A stretch of DNA of 64,000 nt from Leisingera aquimarina DSM 24565 (GTDB taxonomy: Bacteria; Pseudomonadota; Alphaproteobacteria; Rhodobacterales; Rhodobacteraceae), in contig NZ_KI421504.1 of the NCBI RefSeq assembly GCF_000473165.1, positions 1,146,501-1,210,500 on the forward strand. Reading direction: 5' to 3'. The notes under the pieces are model-generated. The model made no database searches and was not told the origin of the DNA. It saw nothing but the letters and a program-made list of their open reading frames with translations. Position numbers and translations under genes: made by a program. Shown here one piece after another: positions 8,085 to 16,919 of the stretch (its first letter is position 1; each line of letters begins with the position of its first letter).

Positions 8085-8705
8085 ATGGCCCAGATTGAAT
8101 CGCTCTTTGTGACCCGCCTTTACCGCGCGCAATTGTCCGAACACGGACCTGAGATTGACGCGCAGGAACTGGAAAACTCTTGTCTTGTGATCGCCGGCGA
8201 CGACGATGCCGGCCAGGATTGGTGCGAGGAGAACGGCTATCCCGGCTATACTTCCTATGCCTCGCTGACCGATCTGCCCTGGCGGTTCCCAATCTTTGCC
8301 GATCTGGTGAAATCGCTGGATGCCCATGTGGCGGCTTTTGCCAGGGATCTTGAGCTGGACCTGGACGGCCGCGCGCTGGTGCTGGAGGATCTGTGGATCA
8401 ACATTCTGCCGGAGGGCGGCACCCATGCCAGCCACATCCACCCGCATTCAGTGATTTCCGGCACCACCTATGTTGCCATGCCCGAAGGGGCCTCGGCGCT
8501 GAAGCTGGAGGATCCGCGCCACGCGATGATGATGGCGCATCCGCCGCGGATGAAAGACTGCCGCCAGGAGCTGAGGACCTTTGTCTACCAATCGCCGGCG
8601 GTTGGCGATGTGCTGTTGTGGGAAAGCTTTATCCGCCACGAAGTGCCGCTGAACATGGCGGAGGAAGAGCGGATCTCGGTCAGTTTTAATTACAAGTGGG
8701 AATGA
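8085..8705 (+). CDS. Putative 2OG-Fe(II) oxygenase family protein (TIGR02466-like)
   Basis: The 206-residue product resembles small uncharacterised 2-oxoglutarate/Fe(II) dioxygenases found in many Roseobacter genomes. The core stretch HASHIHPHSVISGTTYV supplies the metal-ligand histidines, and a later RHEV could supply the distal ligand. The fold, not the substrate, is what can be inferred. The frame opens further upstream (to 7947), but that part lies in a repeat and is not protein-like, so ATG 8085 is used. It sits alone between rplP and rpmC, where ribosomal genes normally abut. Confidence 0.75.
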   Translation: MAQIESLFVTRLYRAQLSEHGPEIDAQELENSCLVIAGDDDAGQDWCEENGYPGYTSYASLTDLPWRFPIFADLVKSLDAHVAAFARDLELDLDGRALVLEDLWINILPEGGTHASHIHPHSVISGTTYVAMPEGASALKLEDPRHAMMMAHPPRMKDCRQELRTFVYQSPAVGDVLLWESFIRHEVPLNMAEEERISVSFNYKWE

Positions 8706-8800
8706 GAAGGCTTCCCGGAAACGCTCCTGGGGGCGTTTCACCTGCGAACGGGCGGAGCTCAAGGTTATTGGCGTACTGTGGTGGCTAAGGAAGCAAACCC

Positions 8801-9145
8801 TTGACCGGGTTCTTAGAACTGGCCGGGTTTTATGTGTATCTCGCTGGATTTATCGGTCTGTGGGCCGTGCTCTTGGTTCTCTACATCAAGACTATGTTTT
8901 GGTTTCTAAGATGGATGCTCGTCGTGATGCTGACTGCGGCTGTGGCGTCCTTCCCTGTCTTCGTTGCGCTTGGGGTGCTTGAGACGCAGTTCGATTGGCC
9001 CAAGGAGATCACTCGCAGGCTTTCAGGCATCGTCTATCTCATCTTCATGCTTTGCTCTGTGGCGAACATTTCCAGAAGAAAACGGCGGGAGCACTGCAAG
9101 AAGATCCTATCCAATGGCGAGGGGGCTGCCGGTCCTCATGGTTGA
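8801..9145 (+). CDS. Small hypothetical membrane protein
   Basis: The frame has no ATG near its beginning. TTG at 8801 preceded by AAGGAAG is the only sensible start after the in-frame stop at 8786. The 114-residue product has about three hydrophobic helices (roughly residues 8-28, 32-58 and 74-90) and a basic, probably cytoplasmic tail (SRRKRREHCKK). No family is recognised. The location between rplP and rpmC gives no functional clue. Confidence 0.55.
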   Translation: MTGFLELAGFYVYLAGFIGLWAVLLVLYIKTMFWFLRWMLVVMLTAAVASFPVFVALGVLETQFDWPKEITRRLSGIVYLIFMLCSVANISRRKRREHCKKILSNGEGAAGPHG

Positions 9146-9263
9146 GGATGAGCGGTTCTCTGGCAGTTTCAACTTTGCCTGTGCCTAAGCTGCTGCCAGC
9201 GCGATTGCCTAAACTGTAGAACTTGCTAAGCCTGTTCGGAACATTCCCTGGAAAGGCTTTGCC

Positions 9264-10304
9264 ATGGCGACCCGTCCTGACTTTGAAATTGGCGGTTTCC
9301 AGATCCCCGCCGGCACCCGCCGCACGGTGGACCTGCCAGTGAGCGTGCTGTCGGATCACACGCCGGTCACTATGTCTGCCCATGTGATCCACGGGGCGGA
9401 GGACGGGCCAACCTTGTTTGTCTCTGCCGCCATTCACGGCGATGAGGTGATCGGAGTGGAAATTGCCCGCCGCCTGCTGCGCAGCCGCAAGTTTTCCCGC
9501 CTTCAGGGCACCCTGATCGTGGTGCCGATTGTGAACACCTTCGGTTTTTTGAACCATTCCCGCTACCTGCCGGACCGGCGCGATCTGAACCGCTGTTTTC
9601 CGGGCAGCTGGGGCGGCTCGCTGGCCAGCCGCCTGGCGCATCTGTTCATGACCGAAGTGGTGGACCGCTGCGACCTGGGTATCGACCTGCACTCCGCCGC
9701 GATCCACCGCACCAACATGCCGCAGATCCGGGTGTCACCGAAACACGAAAAAACGTTGGCCTATGCCGATGCCTTTGGCGCGCCGGTGGTGATCCGTTCG
9801 GGCCTGCGCGACGGCTCCCTGCGCAAGGAGGCGCAGGCGCGCGGGGTCGACATCCTGCTGTATGAGGCCGGCGAGGGCCTCAGGTTCGATGAGCAGTCCG
9901 CCCGGGTGGGGGTGGCCGGCATCCTGCGGGTGATGCACGCGCTGGACATGATCCCCGAAGACGGGGTGCCGCTGGCCGAGGTTGTGCCGGTCCGTGCGGG
10001 CAGCAGCAGCTGGGAGCGCGCGCCGGCCGGCGGGTTGCTGCGGACCTACAAGACCACCGGCGAAATGGTGGAGGAAGGCGACCTGCTGGGCGTTGTTTCC
10101 GATCCCTTCGGCGAAAACGAAGAAGAGTTGCACGCAGGGCAGGCGGGCCTGATCATCGGCCGCGCCAACATGCCCATCGTGAATGAAGGCGATGCCCTGT
10201 TCCACATTGCCAAGGTCAACACGCCAGAGGCCGAAAGCCGCATCGAAAGCCTGCACGCGCAGCTTGAGGATGCGGCGATGTTCGACGAGGATGAGATTAT
10301 CTGA
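9264..10304 (+). CDS. Succinylglutamate desuccinylase/aspartoacylase family zinc hydrolase
   Basis: This 346-residue protein belongs to the AstE/AspA group of the M14 zinc-carboxypeptidase fold, which deacylates N-acyl amino acids. Zinc-ligand motifs are visible as HGDE (near residue 54), DLHS (about 142) and the catalytic-glutamate region EAGEG. RDLNRCFPGS is the usual substrate-pocket signature. The last third looks like a beta-rich accessory domain. ATG 9264 is the natural start. The true substrate is not given by context, since neighbours are unrelated. Confidence 0.85.
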   Translation: MATRPDFEIGGFQIPAGTRRTVDLPVSVLSDHTPVTMSAHVIHGAEDGPTLFVSAAIHGDEVIGVEIARRLLRSRKFSRLQGTLIVVPIVNTFGFLNHSRYLPDRRDLNRCFPGSWGGSLASRLAHLFMTEVVDRCDLGIDLHSAAIHRTNMPQIRVSPKHEKTLAYADAFGAPVVIRSGLRDGSLRKEAQARGVDILLYEAGEGLRFDEQSARVGVAGILRVMHALDMIPEDGVPLAEVVPVRAGSSSWERAPAGGLLRTYKTTGEMVEEGDLLGVVSDPFGENEEELHAGQAGLIIGRANMPIVNEGDALFHIAKVNTPEAESRIESLHAQLEDAAMFDEDEII

Positions 10305-10457
10305 ACCGGTGCTGCCGCTGGGCGTGCGGGCTTCCGGCTCATTGCCTATCTTTCCCTTGCCCCTGCACCCTGTCTCCTCTATAGGGACCCATCGCCTGTC
10401 CCCAATCCGTTCCGGATCCGGGCCGGGTGATTCTTTTTTGCCGCGTCTTTGGCGCGG

Positions 10458-10486
10458 TTGACATAACCCACCAGGTCAAAGGTTAC
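10458..10486 (+). promoter_or_regulatory. Putative promoter of the rpmC-rpmD block
   Basis: A perfect TTGACA (10458-10463) is followed after 17 bases by GGTTAC, a poor -10 match. It lies about 40 bases before rpmC in a gap that needs a promoter. The strong -35 and the context support it; the -10 does not. Confidence 0.4.
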
Positions 10487-10527
10487 CCATCGGGGCCTTC
10501 TGGTGCTTTGGACAAGGAACAAAGGCG

Positions 10528-10728
10528 ATGAACGCCAATGATCTGCGCGACAAAACCGTGGATGAACTCCGCGACGCCCTCGCATCCCTGAAAAAAGAGA
10601 GCTTCAACCTGCGTTTTCAGCAGGCGACCGGTCAGCTGGAAAACACTGCAGGCATCAAAGCGGCCCGCCGCAACGCTGCCAAAGTGAAGACCATCCTGAA
10701 CGAAAAAGCTGCTGCAGCAGCTGAATAA
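10528..10728 (+). CDS. rpmC: 50S ribosomal protein L29
   Basis: This 66-residue, two-helix L29 starts [20 protein letters not shown] and contains the family segment [18 protein letters not shown]29 lies at the tunnel exit beside L23. ACAAAGGCG precedes the ATG. It opens the third block of the split locus, instead of following rplP directly, and is 11 bases before rpsQ. Confidence 0.96.
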   Translation: MNANDLRDKTVDELRDALASLKKESFNLRFQQATGQLENTAGIKAARRNAAKVKTILNEKAAAAAE

Positions 10729-10739
10729 GGAGCGACACG

Positions 10740-10970
10740 ATGCCCAAACGTATTCTCACTGGCACCGTGACCAGCGATGCCAACGCCCAGACCGTAACTG
10801 TCTCGGTTGAACGCCGCTTCACGCATCCGGTTCTGAAGAAAACCATCCGTAAGTCCAAGAAATACCGGGCTCACGATGAAAAGAACGCTTTCAAGGTCGG
10901 CGACTCTGTACGCATCATCGAATGCGCGCCGAAATCGAAAACGAAACGCTGGGAAGTTCTGGAAGCCTAA
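10740..10970 (+). CDS. rpsQ: 30S ribosomal protein S17
   Basis: This 76-residue S17 is an OB-fold 16S rRNA binder important early in 30S assembly. It starts [20 protein letters not shown] and contains the conserved stretch [29 protein letters not shown] lies directly upstream. A 7-bp hairpin and 100 noncoding bases separate it from rplN. Confidence 0.96.
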   Translation: MPKRILTGTVTSDANAQTVTVSVERRFTHPVLKKTIRKSKKYRAHDEKNAFKVGDSVRIIECAPKSKTKRWEVLEA

Positions 10971-10988
10971 GAGTCTCATCCGAGACTC
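10971..10988 (+). other. Hairpin between rpsQ and rplN
   Basis: GAGTCTC and GAGACTC form a perfect 7-bp stem with loop ATCC immediately after the rpsQ stop. There is no T tract, so it is more likely an mRNA-processing or attenuating hairpin than a terminator. Confidence 0.4.
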
Positions 10989-11070
10989 CTGGCGACTGGG
11001 CTGAAAAGCAAAGTCGAAACCCTGGGGGATCACGCCACGCATCGGCGCCCCATAGGTCGGGAGAAACCAC

Positions 11071-11439
11071 ATGATCCAGATGCAAACAAATCTGGATGTT
11101 GCTGACAACTCCGGCGCCCGCCGAGTTCAGTGCATCAAGGTTCTGGGTGGCTCCAAGCGTAAATACGCATCCGTAGGCGACATCATTGTCGTTTCGGTCA
11201 AGGAAGCCATCCCGCGCGGCCGCGTGAAAAAAGGCGACGTCCGTAAGGCCGTTGTCGTGCGCACCGCCAAAGAAGTCCGCCGCGAAGACGGCACTGCAAT
11301 CCGGTTCGACCGGAACGCAGCCGTTATCCTGAACACCAACAACGAGCCGGTCGGTACCCGGATCTTTGGCCCGGTTGTTCGTGAACTGCGCGCGAAAAAC
11401 TTCATGAAGATCATCTCGCTTGCTCCGGAGGTGCTGTAA
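11071..11439 (+). CDS. rplN: 50S ribosomal protein L14
   Basis: This 122-residue L14 starts [20 protein letters not shown], an almost invariant family opening. L14 contacts L19 and the subunit interface and is where RsfS binds. It is the classical first gene of the spc operon. The gap of 100 bases before it is the largest in this part of block 3 and could hold a secondary promoter. rplX follows after two bases. Confidence 0.97.
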   Translation: MIQMQTNLDVADNSGARRVQCIKVLGGSKRKYASVGDIIVVSVKEAIPRGRVKKGDVRKAVVVRTAKEVRREDGTAIRFDRNAAVILNTNNEPVGTRIFGPVVRELRAKNFMKIISLAPEVL

Positions 11440-11441
11440 TC

Positions 11442-11747
11442 ATGGCTGCTAAACTCCGCAAAGGCGACAAGGTCGTCGTGCTGTCCGGCAAAGACAAAGG
11501 CAAAGAAGGCGCCATCGCCTCCGTTGACCCGAAAGCCGGCAAAGCCATCGTCGACGGCGTGAACATGGCCATCCGCCATACCCGCCAGTCGCAGAACGAA
11601 CAGGGCGGCCGTCTGCCCAAAGCACTGCCGATCGACCTGTCGAACCTGGCGCTGCTGGACAGCAACGGCAAAGCAACCCGCGTCGGCTTCCGCGAGGAAG
11701 ACGGCAAGAAGGTGCGCTTCGCCAAGACCACCGGGGAGACTGTCTGA
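11442..11747 (+). CDS. rplX: 50S ribosomal protein L24
   Basis: This 101-residue L24, an assembly initiator of the 50S subunit, starts [20 protein letters not shown]. The KOW motif ([17 protein letters not shown]) is near the N-terminus, and [16 protein letters not shown] follows mid-protein. Its last base overlaps the first base of the rplE ATG (TGATG), so the two are translated in a coupled fashion. Confidence 0.97.
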   Translation: MAAKLRKGDKVVVLSGKDKGKEGAIASVDPKAGKAIVDGVNMAIRHTRQSQNEQGGRLPKALPIDLSNLALLDSNGKATRVGFREEDGKKVRFAKTTGETV

Positions 11748-12310
11748 TGCTTGACGCTGCAACCTACACCCCGCGCCTGAAAACTCTTTACAAGGACACC
11801 ATCCGTGGCGCCCTGAAAGAAGAGTTCGCATATAAGAACGACATGATGCTCCCCAAGCTGGAGAAAATCGTTCTGAACATCGGCTGTGGCCGCGCTGCTG
11901 TCAAAGACAGCAAGAAAGCCAAGTCCGCTCAGGCCGACCTGACCCTTATCGCGGGCCAGAAAGCTCTGACCACCGTGGCAAAGAACTCCATCGCCGGCTT
12001 CCGCGTTCGCGAAGGCATGCCGATGGGCGCCAAGGTGACCCTGCGCGGTGACCGGATGTACGAATTCCTCGACCGTCTGATCACCATTGCGATGCCCCGT
12101 ATCCGCGACTTCCGCGGCGTTTCGGGCACCTCTTTCGACGGCCGCGGCAACTATGCCATGGGTCTGAAAGAGCATCTCGTGTTCCCGGAAATCGATTTCG
12201 ATAAGATCGATGAAAACTGGGGCATGGACATCGTGATCGCCACCACCGCGAAAACTGACGCGGAAGCAAAGGCGCTGTTGAAAGCTTTCAACATGCCCTT
12301 CAACAGCTGA
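11747..12310 (+). CDS. rplE: 50S ribosomal protein L5
   Basis: This 187-residue L5 binds 5S rRNA in the central protuberance. Family segments include [34 protein letters not shown] and [17 protein letters not shown]. It starts [20 protein letters not shown], overlapping the rplX stop by one base. rpsN follows 19 bases later. Confidence 0.97.
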   Translation: MLDAATYTPRLKTLYKDTIRGALKEEFAYKNDMMLPKLEKIVLNIGCGRAAVKDSKKAKSAQADLTLIAGQKALTTVAKNSIAGFRVREGMPMGAKVTLRGDRMYEFLDRLITIAMPRIRDFRGVSGTSFDGRGNYAMGLKEHLVFPEIDFDKIDENWGMDIVIATTAKTDAEAKALLKAFNMPFNS

Positions 12311-12329
12311 GCGCGGGAAGGACAGAGAC

Positions 12330-12635
12330 ATGGCTAAGAAAAGCATGATCGAACGCGAGAAGAAGCGCGAGCGTCTGGTGGCAAAATATGCCGCAAAACG
12401 CGCCGAGCTGAAAGAGATCGCGACAGACGAAAGCCGCCCGATGGAAGAGCGTTTCAAAGCGCGTCTGAAACTGGCGAAACTGCCGCGCAACTCGTCGGCA
12501 ACCCGTCTTCACAACCGCTGCCAGCTCACCGGCCGTCCGCACGCTTACTACCGTAAGCTGAAGGTCAGCCGTATTGCGCTGCGCGAGCTGGGTTCTGCTG
12601 GTCAGATCCCCGGCATGGTGAAATCGAGCTGGTAA
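12330..12635 (+). CDS. rpsN: 30S ribosomal protein S14
   Basis: This is the long, zinc-independent form of S14 (101 residues), as expected in proteobacteria; the C-x2-C zinc motif of the short form is absent. It starts [20 protein letters not shown] and ends with the conserved region [22 protein letters not shown]14 is part of the 30S head. Confidence 0.97.
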   Translation: MAKKSMIEREKKRERLVAKYAAKRAELKEIATDESRPMEERFKARLKLAKLPRNSSATRLHNRCQLTGRPHAYYRKLKVSRIALRELGSAGQIPGMVKSSW

Positions 12636-12648
12636 GGGAGAGACAGAT

Positions 12649-13041
12649 ATGAACGATCCTATCGGCGATATGCTCACCCGTATCCGTAACTCTCAGATGC
12701 GCGGCAAATCCACCGTCCTGACCCCGGCTTCCAAGCTGCGGGCCTGGGTGCTGGACGTGCTGGCAGACGAGGGCTACATCCGCGGTTATGAGAAGATGAC
12801 TGGTGCCAATGGCCACCCGGCCATCGAAATCAGCCTGAAGTACTTCGACGGCGAACCTGTCATTCGCGAGCTTAAGCGGGTCTCCAAGCCCGGCCGCCGC
12901 GTTTACATGGGCGTCAATGACATCCCGTCGGTCCGTCAGGGCCTGGGCGTGTCGATTGTCTCCACCCCCCAGGGTGTGATGTCGGACGCAAGCGCACGCG
13001 CAGCCAACGTTGGCGGCGAAGTGCTCTGCACCGTCTTCTAA
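12649..13041 (+). CDS. rpsH: 30S ribosomal protein S8
   Basis: This 130-residue S8 starts [20 protein letters not shown] and ends with GGEVLCTVF, both family hallmarks. S8 binds the central domain of 16S rRNA, and in E. coli it represses spc translation at a site near rplE. A corresponding target was not identified here. AAGGAGG precedes the next gene, rplF. Confidence 0.97.
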   Translation: MNDPIGDMLTRIRNSQMRGKSTVLTPASKLRAWVLDVLADEGYIRGYEKMTGANGHPAIEISLKYFDGEPVIRELKRVSKPGRRVYMGVNDIPSVRQGLGVSIVSTPQGVMSDASARAANVGGEVLCTVF

Positions 13042-13053
13042 GGAGGCTCGCAG

Positions 13054-13587
13054 ATGTCCCGTATTGGTAAAAAACCGGTCGAACTGCCCAGCGGCGTGTC
13101 CGCTGCCGTGTCCGGCCAGACCATCGAAGTGAAAGGCCCGAAAGGCGCCCGCACCTTCACTGCCACCGACGATGTCACCCTGTCGGTCAACGACAATGTT
13201 GTCACCATCGAGCCGCGCGGCAAGTCCAAGCGTGCCCGTCAGCAGTGGGGCATGTCCCGCACTCAGGTGGCCAACCTCGTGACCGGCGTGACCCAGGGCT
13301 TCAAGAAAGAACTGGAGATCCAGGGTGTGGGTTACCGGGCTCAGATGCAGGGCAACACCCTGAAGCTGAACCTGGGCTACAGCCACGATGTCGACTTCAC
13401 CGCGCCTGATGGCATCACCATCACCGCACCGAAGCAGACCGAAATCGTTGTGGAAGGTATCGACCAGCAGCAGGTGGGCGAAGTCGCGGCGAAAATCCGC
13501 GAATGGCGCCGTCCCGAGCCCTACAAAGGCAAAGGCATCCGCTACAAGGGCGAATTCATCTTCCGCAAGGAAGGCAAGAAGAAGTAA
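13054..13587 (+). CDS. rplF: 50S ribosomal protein L6
   Basis: This 177-residue L6 starts [21 protein letters not shown]6 has two related alpha/beta domains and sits near the factor-binding centre. The C-terminal signature [15 protein letters not shown] is intact. A strong AAGGAGG lies nine bases upstream. rplR follows after 11 bases. Confidence 0.97.
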   Translation: MSRIGKKPVELPSGVSAAVSGQTIEVKGPKGARTFTATDDVTLSVNDNVVTIEPRGKSKRARQQWGMSRTQVANLVTGVTQGFKKELEIQGVGYRAQMQGNTLKLNLGYSHDVDFTAPDGITITAPKQTEIVVEGIDQQQVGEVAAKIREWRRPEPYKGKGIRYKGEFIFRKEGKKK

Positions 13588-13598
13588 GGACCAGCAAA

Positions 13599-13958
13599 AT
13601 GGCAAACAGCAAACGTACCCTGTTTCTGAAGCGCCGGCTGCGCGTCCGGAACAAGCTTCGCAAAGTGAACGCAGGCCGTCCGCGTCTGTCCGTGCACCGT
13701 TCGAACAAGAACATCTCTGTTCAGTTGATCGACGACCTGCGCGGCGTGACCGTGGCTTCCGCGTCCACCCTGGAAAAAGATCTCGGCGTTGTTGGCAAAA
13801 ACAACGTCGAAGCAGCGACCAAAGTTGGTGCTCTGATCGCCGAACGCGCAAAAGCGGCCGGTGTCAGCGAAGCCTACTTCGACCGCGGCGGCTTCCTGTT
13901 CCACGGCAAGGTGAAGGCTCTGGCCGACGCTGCGCGTGAAGGCGGCCTGAAGATCTAA
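13599..13958 (+). CDS. rplR: 50S ribosomal protein L18
   Basis: This 119-residue L18 binds 5S rRNA with L5 and L25. It starts [20 protein letters not shown] and contains [20 protein letters not shown] and the C-terminal segment [26 protein letters not shown]. The frame opens upstream to 13503 inside rplF, but ATG 13599 has its own AAGGA site. It is followed by a hairpin and a 131-base gap before rpsE, unusual for these two genes. Confidence 0.96.
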   Translation: MANSKRTLFLKRRLRVRNKLRKVNAGRPRLSVHRSNKNISVQLIDDLRGVTVASASTLEKDLGVVGKNNVEAATKVGALIAERAKAAGVSEAYFDRGGFLFHGKVKALADAAREGGLKI

Positions 13959-13966
13959 ATCCCATG

Positions 13967-13990
13967 CGGGCGGCCTTCAGGGGCCGCCCC
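13967..13990 (+). other. Strong hairpin between rplR and rpsE
   Basis: GGGCGGCC and GGCCGCCC make a perfect 8-bp GC stem (extendable by C-G at the base) just after rplR. No T tract follows, so it may act in transcript processing or partial termination rather than as a full terminator. Confidence 0.45.
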
Positions 13991-14089
13991 GATGATCCGG
14001 GAGGCCGGCTTTGCGCCGGACCTCACCAGGATTGGAACAACAGGCGCCCCGTGCTTTGTGCCGTGCGCCTCTTTTAAAAGGAATGCCTG

Positions 14090-14659
14090 ATGGCAGAACG
14101 TGATAACCGCCGCGGCCCGCGCCGCGACCGTGACGAAACACCGGAATTCGCCGACCGCCTGGTCGCGATCAACCGCGTGTCCAAAACCGTAAAAGGCGGT
14201 AAGCGCTTTGGTTTTGCAGCCCTGGTTGTTGTTGGCGACCAAAAAGGCCGCGTCGGCTTTGGCAAGGGTAAAGCAAAAGAAGTGCCCGAGGCGATCCGCA
14301 AGGCGACCGAGCAGGCCAAGCGTCAGATGGTCCGTGTGCCGCTGAAAGAGGGCCGCACCCTGCACCACGACATGGCCGGCCGTCACGGCGCAGGCAAAGT
14401 TGTGATGCGTACCGCGCCTGAAGGTACCGGTATCATCGCAGGTGGTCCGATGCGTGCCGTCTTCGAAATGCTCGGCGTCAAAGACGTTGTTTCGAAGTCG
14501 ATCGGTTCGCAGAACCCCTACAACATGATCCGCGCCACCCTGAACGGCCTGCAAAAAGAGCAGAGCCCGCGTTCGGTGGCTCAGCGCCGCGGTAAAAAGG
14601 TCGCCGACATCCTGCCCAAGCGGGACGAAGCACCGGCAGCCGCCGAAGCTGAAGCGTAA
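14090..14659 (+). CDS. rpsE: 30S ribosomal protein S5
   Basis: This 189-residue S5 starts [20 protein letters not shown], with a charged N-terminal extension. S5 supports translational accuracy and mRNA unwinding with S3 and S4. The double-stranded-RNA-binding-like domain contains [20 protein letters not shown] and [20 protein letters not shown]. An Ala/Glu-rich tail ends the protein. The gene stands 131 bases from rplR with AAAAGGAATG upstream; rpmD follows after 13 bases. Confidence 0.97.
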   Translation: MAERDNRRGPRRDRDETPEFADRLVAINRVSKTVKGGKRFGFAALVVVGDQKGRVGFGKGKAKEVPEAIRKATEQAKRQMVRVPLKEGRTLHHDMAGRHGAGKVVMRTAPEGTGIIAGGPMRAVFEMLGVKDVVSKSIGSQNPYNMIRATLNGLQKEQSPRSVAQRRGKKVADILPKRDEAPAAAEAEA

Positions 14660-14672
14660 GGAGTAGAGAAAC

Positions 14673-14861
14673 ATGGCAAAAACCATCGTGATCAAGCAGA
14701 TCGGCTCGCCGATCCGCCGTCCTGCCAAACAGCGCGCAACCCTGATTGGCCTGGGCCTGAACAAGATGCACAAGACCCGTGAGCTGGAGGATACTCCTTC
14801 GGTCCGCGGCATGGTCAACTCGATCCCGCATATGGTTCAGATCATCGAAGAGCGCGGCTAA
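14673..14861 (+). CDS. rpmD: 50S ribosomal protein L30
   Basis: This 62-residue L30 starts [20 protein letters not shown] and contains the conserved [28 protein letters not shown] is immediately upstream. It closes block 3; rplO, normally adjacent, is 1.5 kb away beyond a terminator and two DUF1127 genes. Confidence 0.96.
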   Translation: MAKTIVIKQIGSPIRRPAKQRATLIGLGLNKMHKTRELEDTPSVRGMVNSIPHMVQIIEERG

Positions 14862-14886
14862 GCCCTTTTCGATACCTGACTGATTT

Positions 14887-14916
14887 AAACGCCTCCGGGA
14901 AACCGGGGGCGTTTTT
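14887..14916 (+). terminator. Terminator after rpmD
   Basis: AAACGCC-T-CCGG and CCGG-G-GGCGTTT pair around a GAAA tetraloop, with the T run TTTTT at the end. It is an intrinsic terminator for the long rpmC-rpmD block. Confidence 0.9.
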
Positions 14917-15106
14917 CGTTGTTGCGTGCCTTCCGGCAAGGGCAGGGCGTTAACCTGCGGGAAAGGCCCCTTGCAGCGCGCGCATAGCGGCTTGCCGGTT
15001 GCGTCAGTTGTTGGAATCGCAGCGCCCCCCTATCTCGGGGTCACAGCAAATGACCAAACACAGACCACCGGGAATAGGCCCGGTATCAGAGATAAGGATT
15101 GTTACG

Positions 15107-15319
15107 ATGGCACATGTTATCAGCACCGCACACGGCACCCACAGCCTCACCGCCCGCATCCGTTCTACCGTAAAAGGCCTGGCCGATTCCTGGGTGAAGG
15201 CCCGCGAATTCCAGCGTACCTACAACGAGCTGGACGCGTTGAGCGATCATGAGCTGTCCGACATCGGCGTGCGCCGCGACGATATCGCCGACCTGGCGCG
15301 CCAGCACGTCTACGGCTAG
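15107..15319 (+). CDS. DUF1127 domain-containing small protein (first of two)
   Basis: This 70-residue basic protein starts MAHVISTAHGTHSLTARIRS and ends with the DUF1127 core ELDALSDHELSDIGVRRDDI. DUF1127 proteins are short arginine-rich proteins common in Rhodobacterales. Some family members elsewhere bind RNA or affect phosphate and stress physiology; the function of this one is unknown. Start choice: ATG 15107 follows AAGGATT. The frame also opens upstream to 14999, but that segment is not family-like. It has its own terminator at 15377 and lies within the split spc operon, 287 bases before a paralogue. Confidence 0.85.
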   Translation: MAHVISTAHGTHSLTARIRSTVKGLADSWVKAREFQRTYNELDALSDHELSDIGVRRDDIADLARQHVYG

Positions 15320-15376
15320 GAATTCCCTCCTTCCCGGACGCTTCTCTCCTCCTCCTCTTTCGTGTCCGGGCCAAAG

Positions 15377-15407
15377 CGCTCCTGCCCTGTCCGGGCGGGA
15401 GCGTTTT
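15377..15407 (+). terminator. Terminator after the first DUF1127 gene
   Basis: CGCTCC-T-GCCC pairs with GGGC-G-GGAGCG (one T-G wobble) around a five-base loop and is followed by TTTTCTTTT. It implies a monocistronic transcript. Confidence 0.9.
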
Positions 15408-15587
15408 CTTTTGCGCGCCCTTCAAGATGCTTCACACAATCGTGCTATGCGGGGGCTGCATAGCCGCCAGACCAAAGCATCCATTGCTCCCCGTCCGGGC
15501 CGTGCTTATGTCCCGTTCACTTCAGACGAACAGATCATGCACCGCACCGGGAGCACGTCCCGGCACCGATGTGAAGGAACAAGAACA

Positions 15588-15800
15588 ATGGCATATTCAA
15601 CTCTCTCCGTCCCCTCTGCCGGGATCTCCGCCCGTTTTGCAGGCTTTGCCGCCGGGCTGATCCAGAACTGGAAGCTGCGCCGCGATTACAAGGCAACCGT
15701 CAGCGCCCTGCGCGCGATGTCCGCCCGCGACCTGGCCGACATCGGCCTGACCCGCTGCGCTATCCCCGGCGTCGCGCGCGAGCACGTCTACGGCAAGTAA
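15588..15800 (+). CDS. DUF1127 domain-containing small protein (second of two)
   Basis: This 70-residue protein starts MAYSTLSVPSAGISARFAGF and ends with the family core ALRAMSARDLADIGLTRCAI followed by EHVYGK. It is a diverged tandem paralogue of the gene at 15107; both end in an HVYG motif. GAAGGAACAAGAACA precedes ATG 15588. The longer frame from 15249 overlaps the first paralogue and a terminator and is rejected. It too carries its own terminator (15852). Confidence 0.85.
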   Translation: MAYSTLSVPSAGISARFAGFAAGLIQNWKLRRDYKATVSALRAMSARDLADIGLTRCAIPGVAREHVYGK

Positions 15801-15851
15801 CCTCCCCGGCCGGCTGACGGATCCTCCTCCCTCTCCGAAAGCCCGGCCCGA

Positions 15852-15884
15852 AAGCGCCCCTGCCATCCCGGCGGGGGCGCTTTT
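15852..15884 (+). terminator. Terminator after the second DUF1127 gene
   Basis: AGCGCCCC-T-GCC pairs with GGC-G-GGGGCGCT around ATCCC, followed by TTTTG. Its architecture closely matches the terminator at 15377, as if the gene-plus-terminator unit had been duplicated. Confidence 0.9.
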
Positions 15885-16006
15885 GTTTGCAGAGGTGTTG
15901 CGCAGCCGCCGTACGCCCCGCCCACTTGGATTTAACGCGGCTGCACCATGCTGGTCCCCGGTCATGATCACCCGCCGGGCCTGACACCCCCGGCACTTGG
16001 AACAGG

Positions 16007-16028
16007 GCTCCGGTCTGGCACCCGGAGC
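16007..16028 (+). other. Hairpin in the long rplO upstream region
   Basis: GCTCCGG and CCGGAGC form a 7-bp stem with an 8-base loop. The gap 15885-16337 has no convincing gene; besides this hairpin it holds a GGGG/CCCC mini-hairpin near 16050 and the rplO promoter at 16213. Confidence 0.3.
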
Positions 16029-16212
16029 GCGCGATACGCGTACTCGCATGGGGGCACCCCCATCCCACCTCCACCCCGGCGGCGCCGCCACCCTTTAACG
16101 GACGGCCAGCAGCGGAACGGACACAGAGACAGACGGCAGGACACGCAACCGGCAGGGCAGGGGCCTTGGCGGCGGGAGCCGCGCGCACGGAATGTTGGCA
16201 AGGCTGCGGGGC

Positions 16213-16241
16213 TTGATCCCGTCCCCCATCGGGTCTATAGG
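16213..16241 (+). promoter_or_regulatory. Putative promoter of rplO-secY-adk
   Basis: TTGATC (16213-16218) and TATAGG (16236-16241) are spaced by 17 bases, about 95 bases before rplO. A promoter is required here because the preceding genes each end in terminators. Confidence 0.55.
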
Positions 16242-16337
16242 CACCCGGTGGCGTGCTGCGCCATGGAATCACCAATCAAGAAACGCCGCGGTTGGCCCAT
16301 TCCGCTTCGGGGGCCACATCCGGCAAGGAGAAGCGAC

Positions 16338-16808
16338 ATGAAACTTCACGAACTCAGCGACAATCCTGGCGCAACCAAAAAACGCATGCGCGTTGCCCGT
16401 GGCCCCGGCTCCGGCAAGGGCAAGATGGGCGGCCGTGGTATCAAAGGCCAAAAATCTCGTTCGGGTGTGTCGATCAACGGCTACGAAGGCGGTCAGATGC
16501 CCTTGTACCAGCGTCTGCCCAAGCGCGGCTTCAACAAGCCGAACCGCAAGGCATACGCCGTTGTGAACCTGGGCCTGATCCAGAAATTCATCGACCTGGG
16601 CAAGCTGGACGCCGCGAACATCACCGAAGATTCGATGGTCGCATCGGGTCTGGTGCGCCGCAAGCTGGACGGTGTCCGCGTTCTGGCCAAAGGCGAAATC
16701 ACCGCCAAAGCCACCATCGCTGTGACCGGCGCATCGGCTGCTGCCGTTGACGCCGTTGCAAAAGCTGGCGGCGCTCTGACTGTGGCAACTGCAGCCGCCG
16801 CAGAGTAA
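16338..16808 (+). CDS. rplO: 50S ribosomal protein L15
   Basis: This 156-residue L15 starts [20 protein letters not shown] and carries [20 protein letters not shown], the glycine-rich N-terminal extension that threads into 23S rRNA. AAGGAG precedes ATG 16338; a longer frame reaching to 15948 is noncoding upstream. It is normally followed directly by secY, but here a hairpin with a T run lies between. Confidence 0.96.
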   Translation: MKLHELSDNPGATKKRMRVARGPGSGKGKMGGRGIKGQKSRSGVSINGYEGGQMPLYQRLPKRGFNKPNRKAYAVVNLGLIQKFIDLGKLDAANITEDSMVASGLVRRKLDGVRVLAKGEITAKATIAVTGASAAAVDAVAKAGGALTVATAAAAE

Positions 16809-16859
16809 CGGCTTGTGAGCGGCGCCAATGCCGCTTACATAGTCTTCGAGTTTTCCTAG

Positions 16860-16898
16860 AACGCCGCCCGAGCCGGAAAACGGTTCCGGGCGGCGTTT
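16860..16898 (+). terminator. Terminator-like hairpin between rplO and secY
   Basis: AACGCCGCCCG pairs with CGGGCGGCGTT (11 bp), with an inner AGCCG/CGGTT arm around AAAA, followed by only three T. It may reduce read-through so that secY-adk is made at a lower level than ribosomal proteins. Confidence 0.65.
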
Positions 16899-16919
16899 CG
16901 CTAAAGAAGAGACCTTTTC

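Noticed and set aside
15948-16337. Longer N-terminus for rplO
   Set aside because: The extra residues are Arg/Pro-rich noncoding translation; ATG 16338 has AAGGAG and matches the L15 start.
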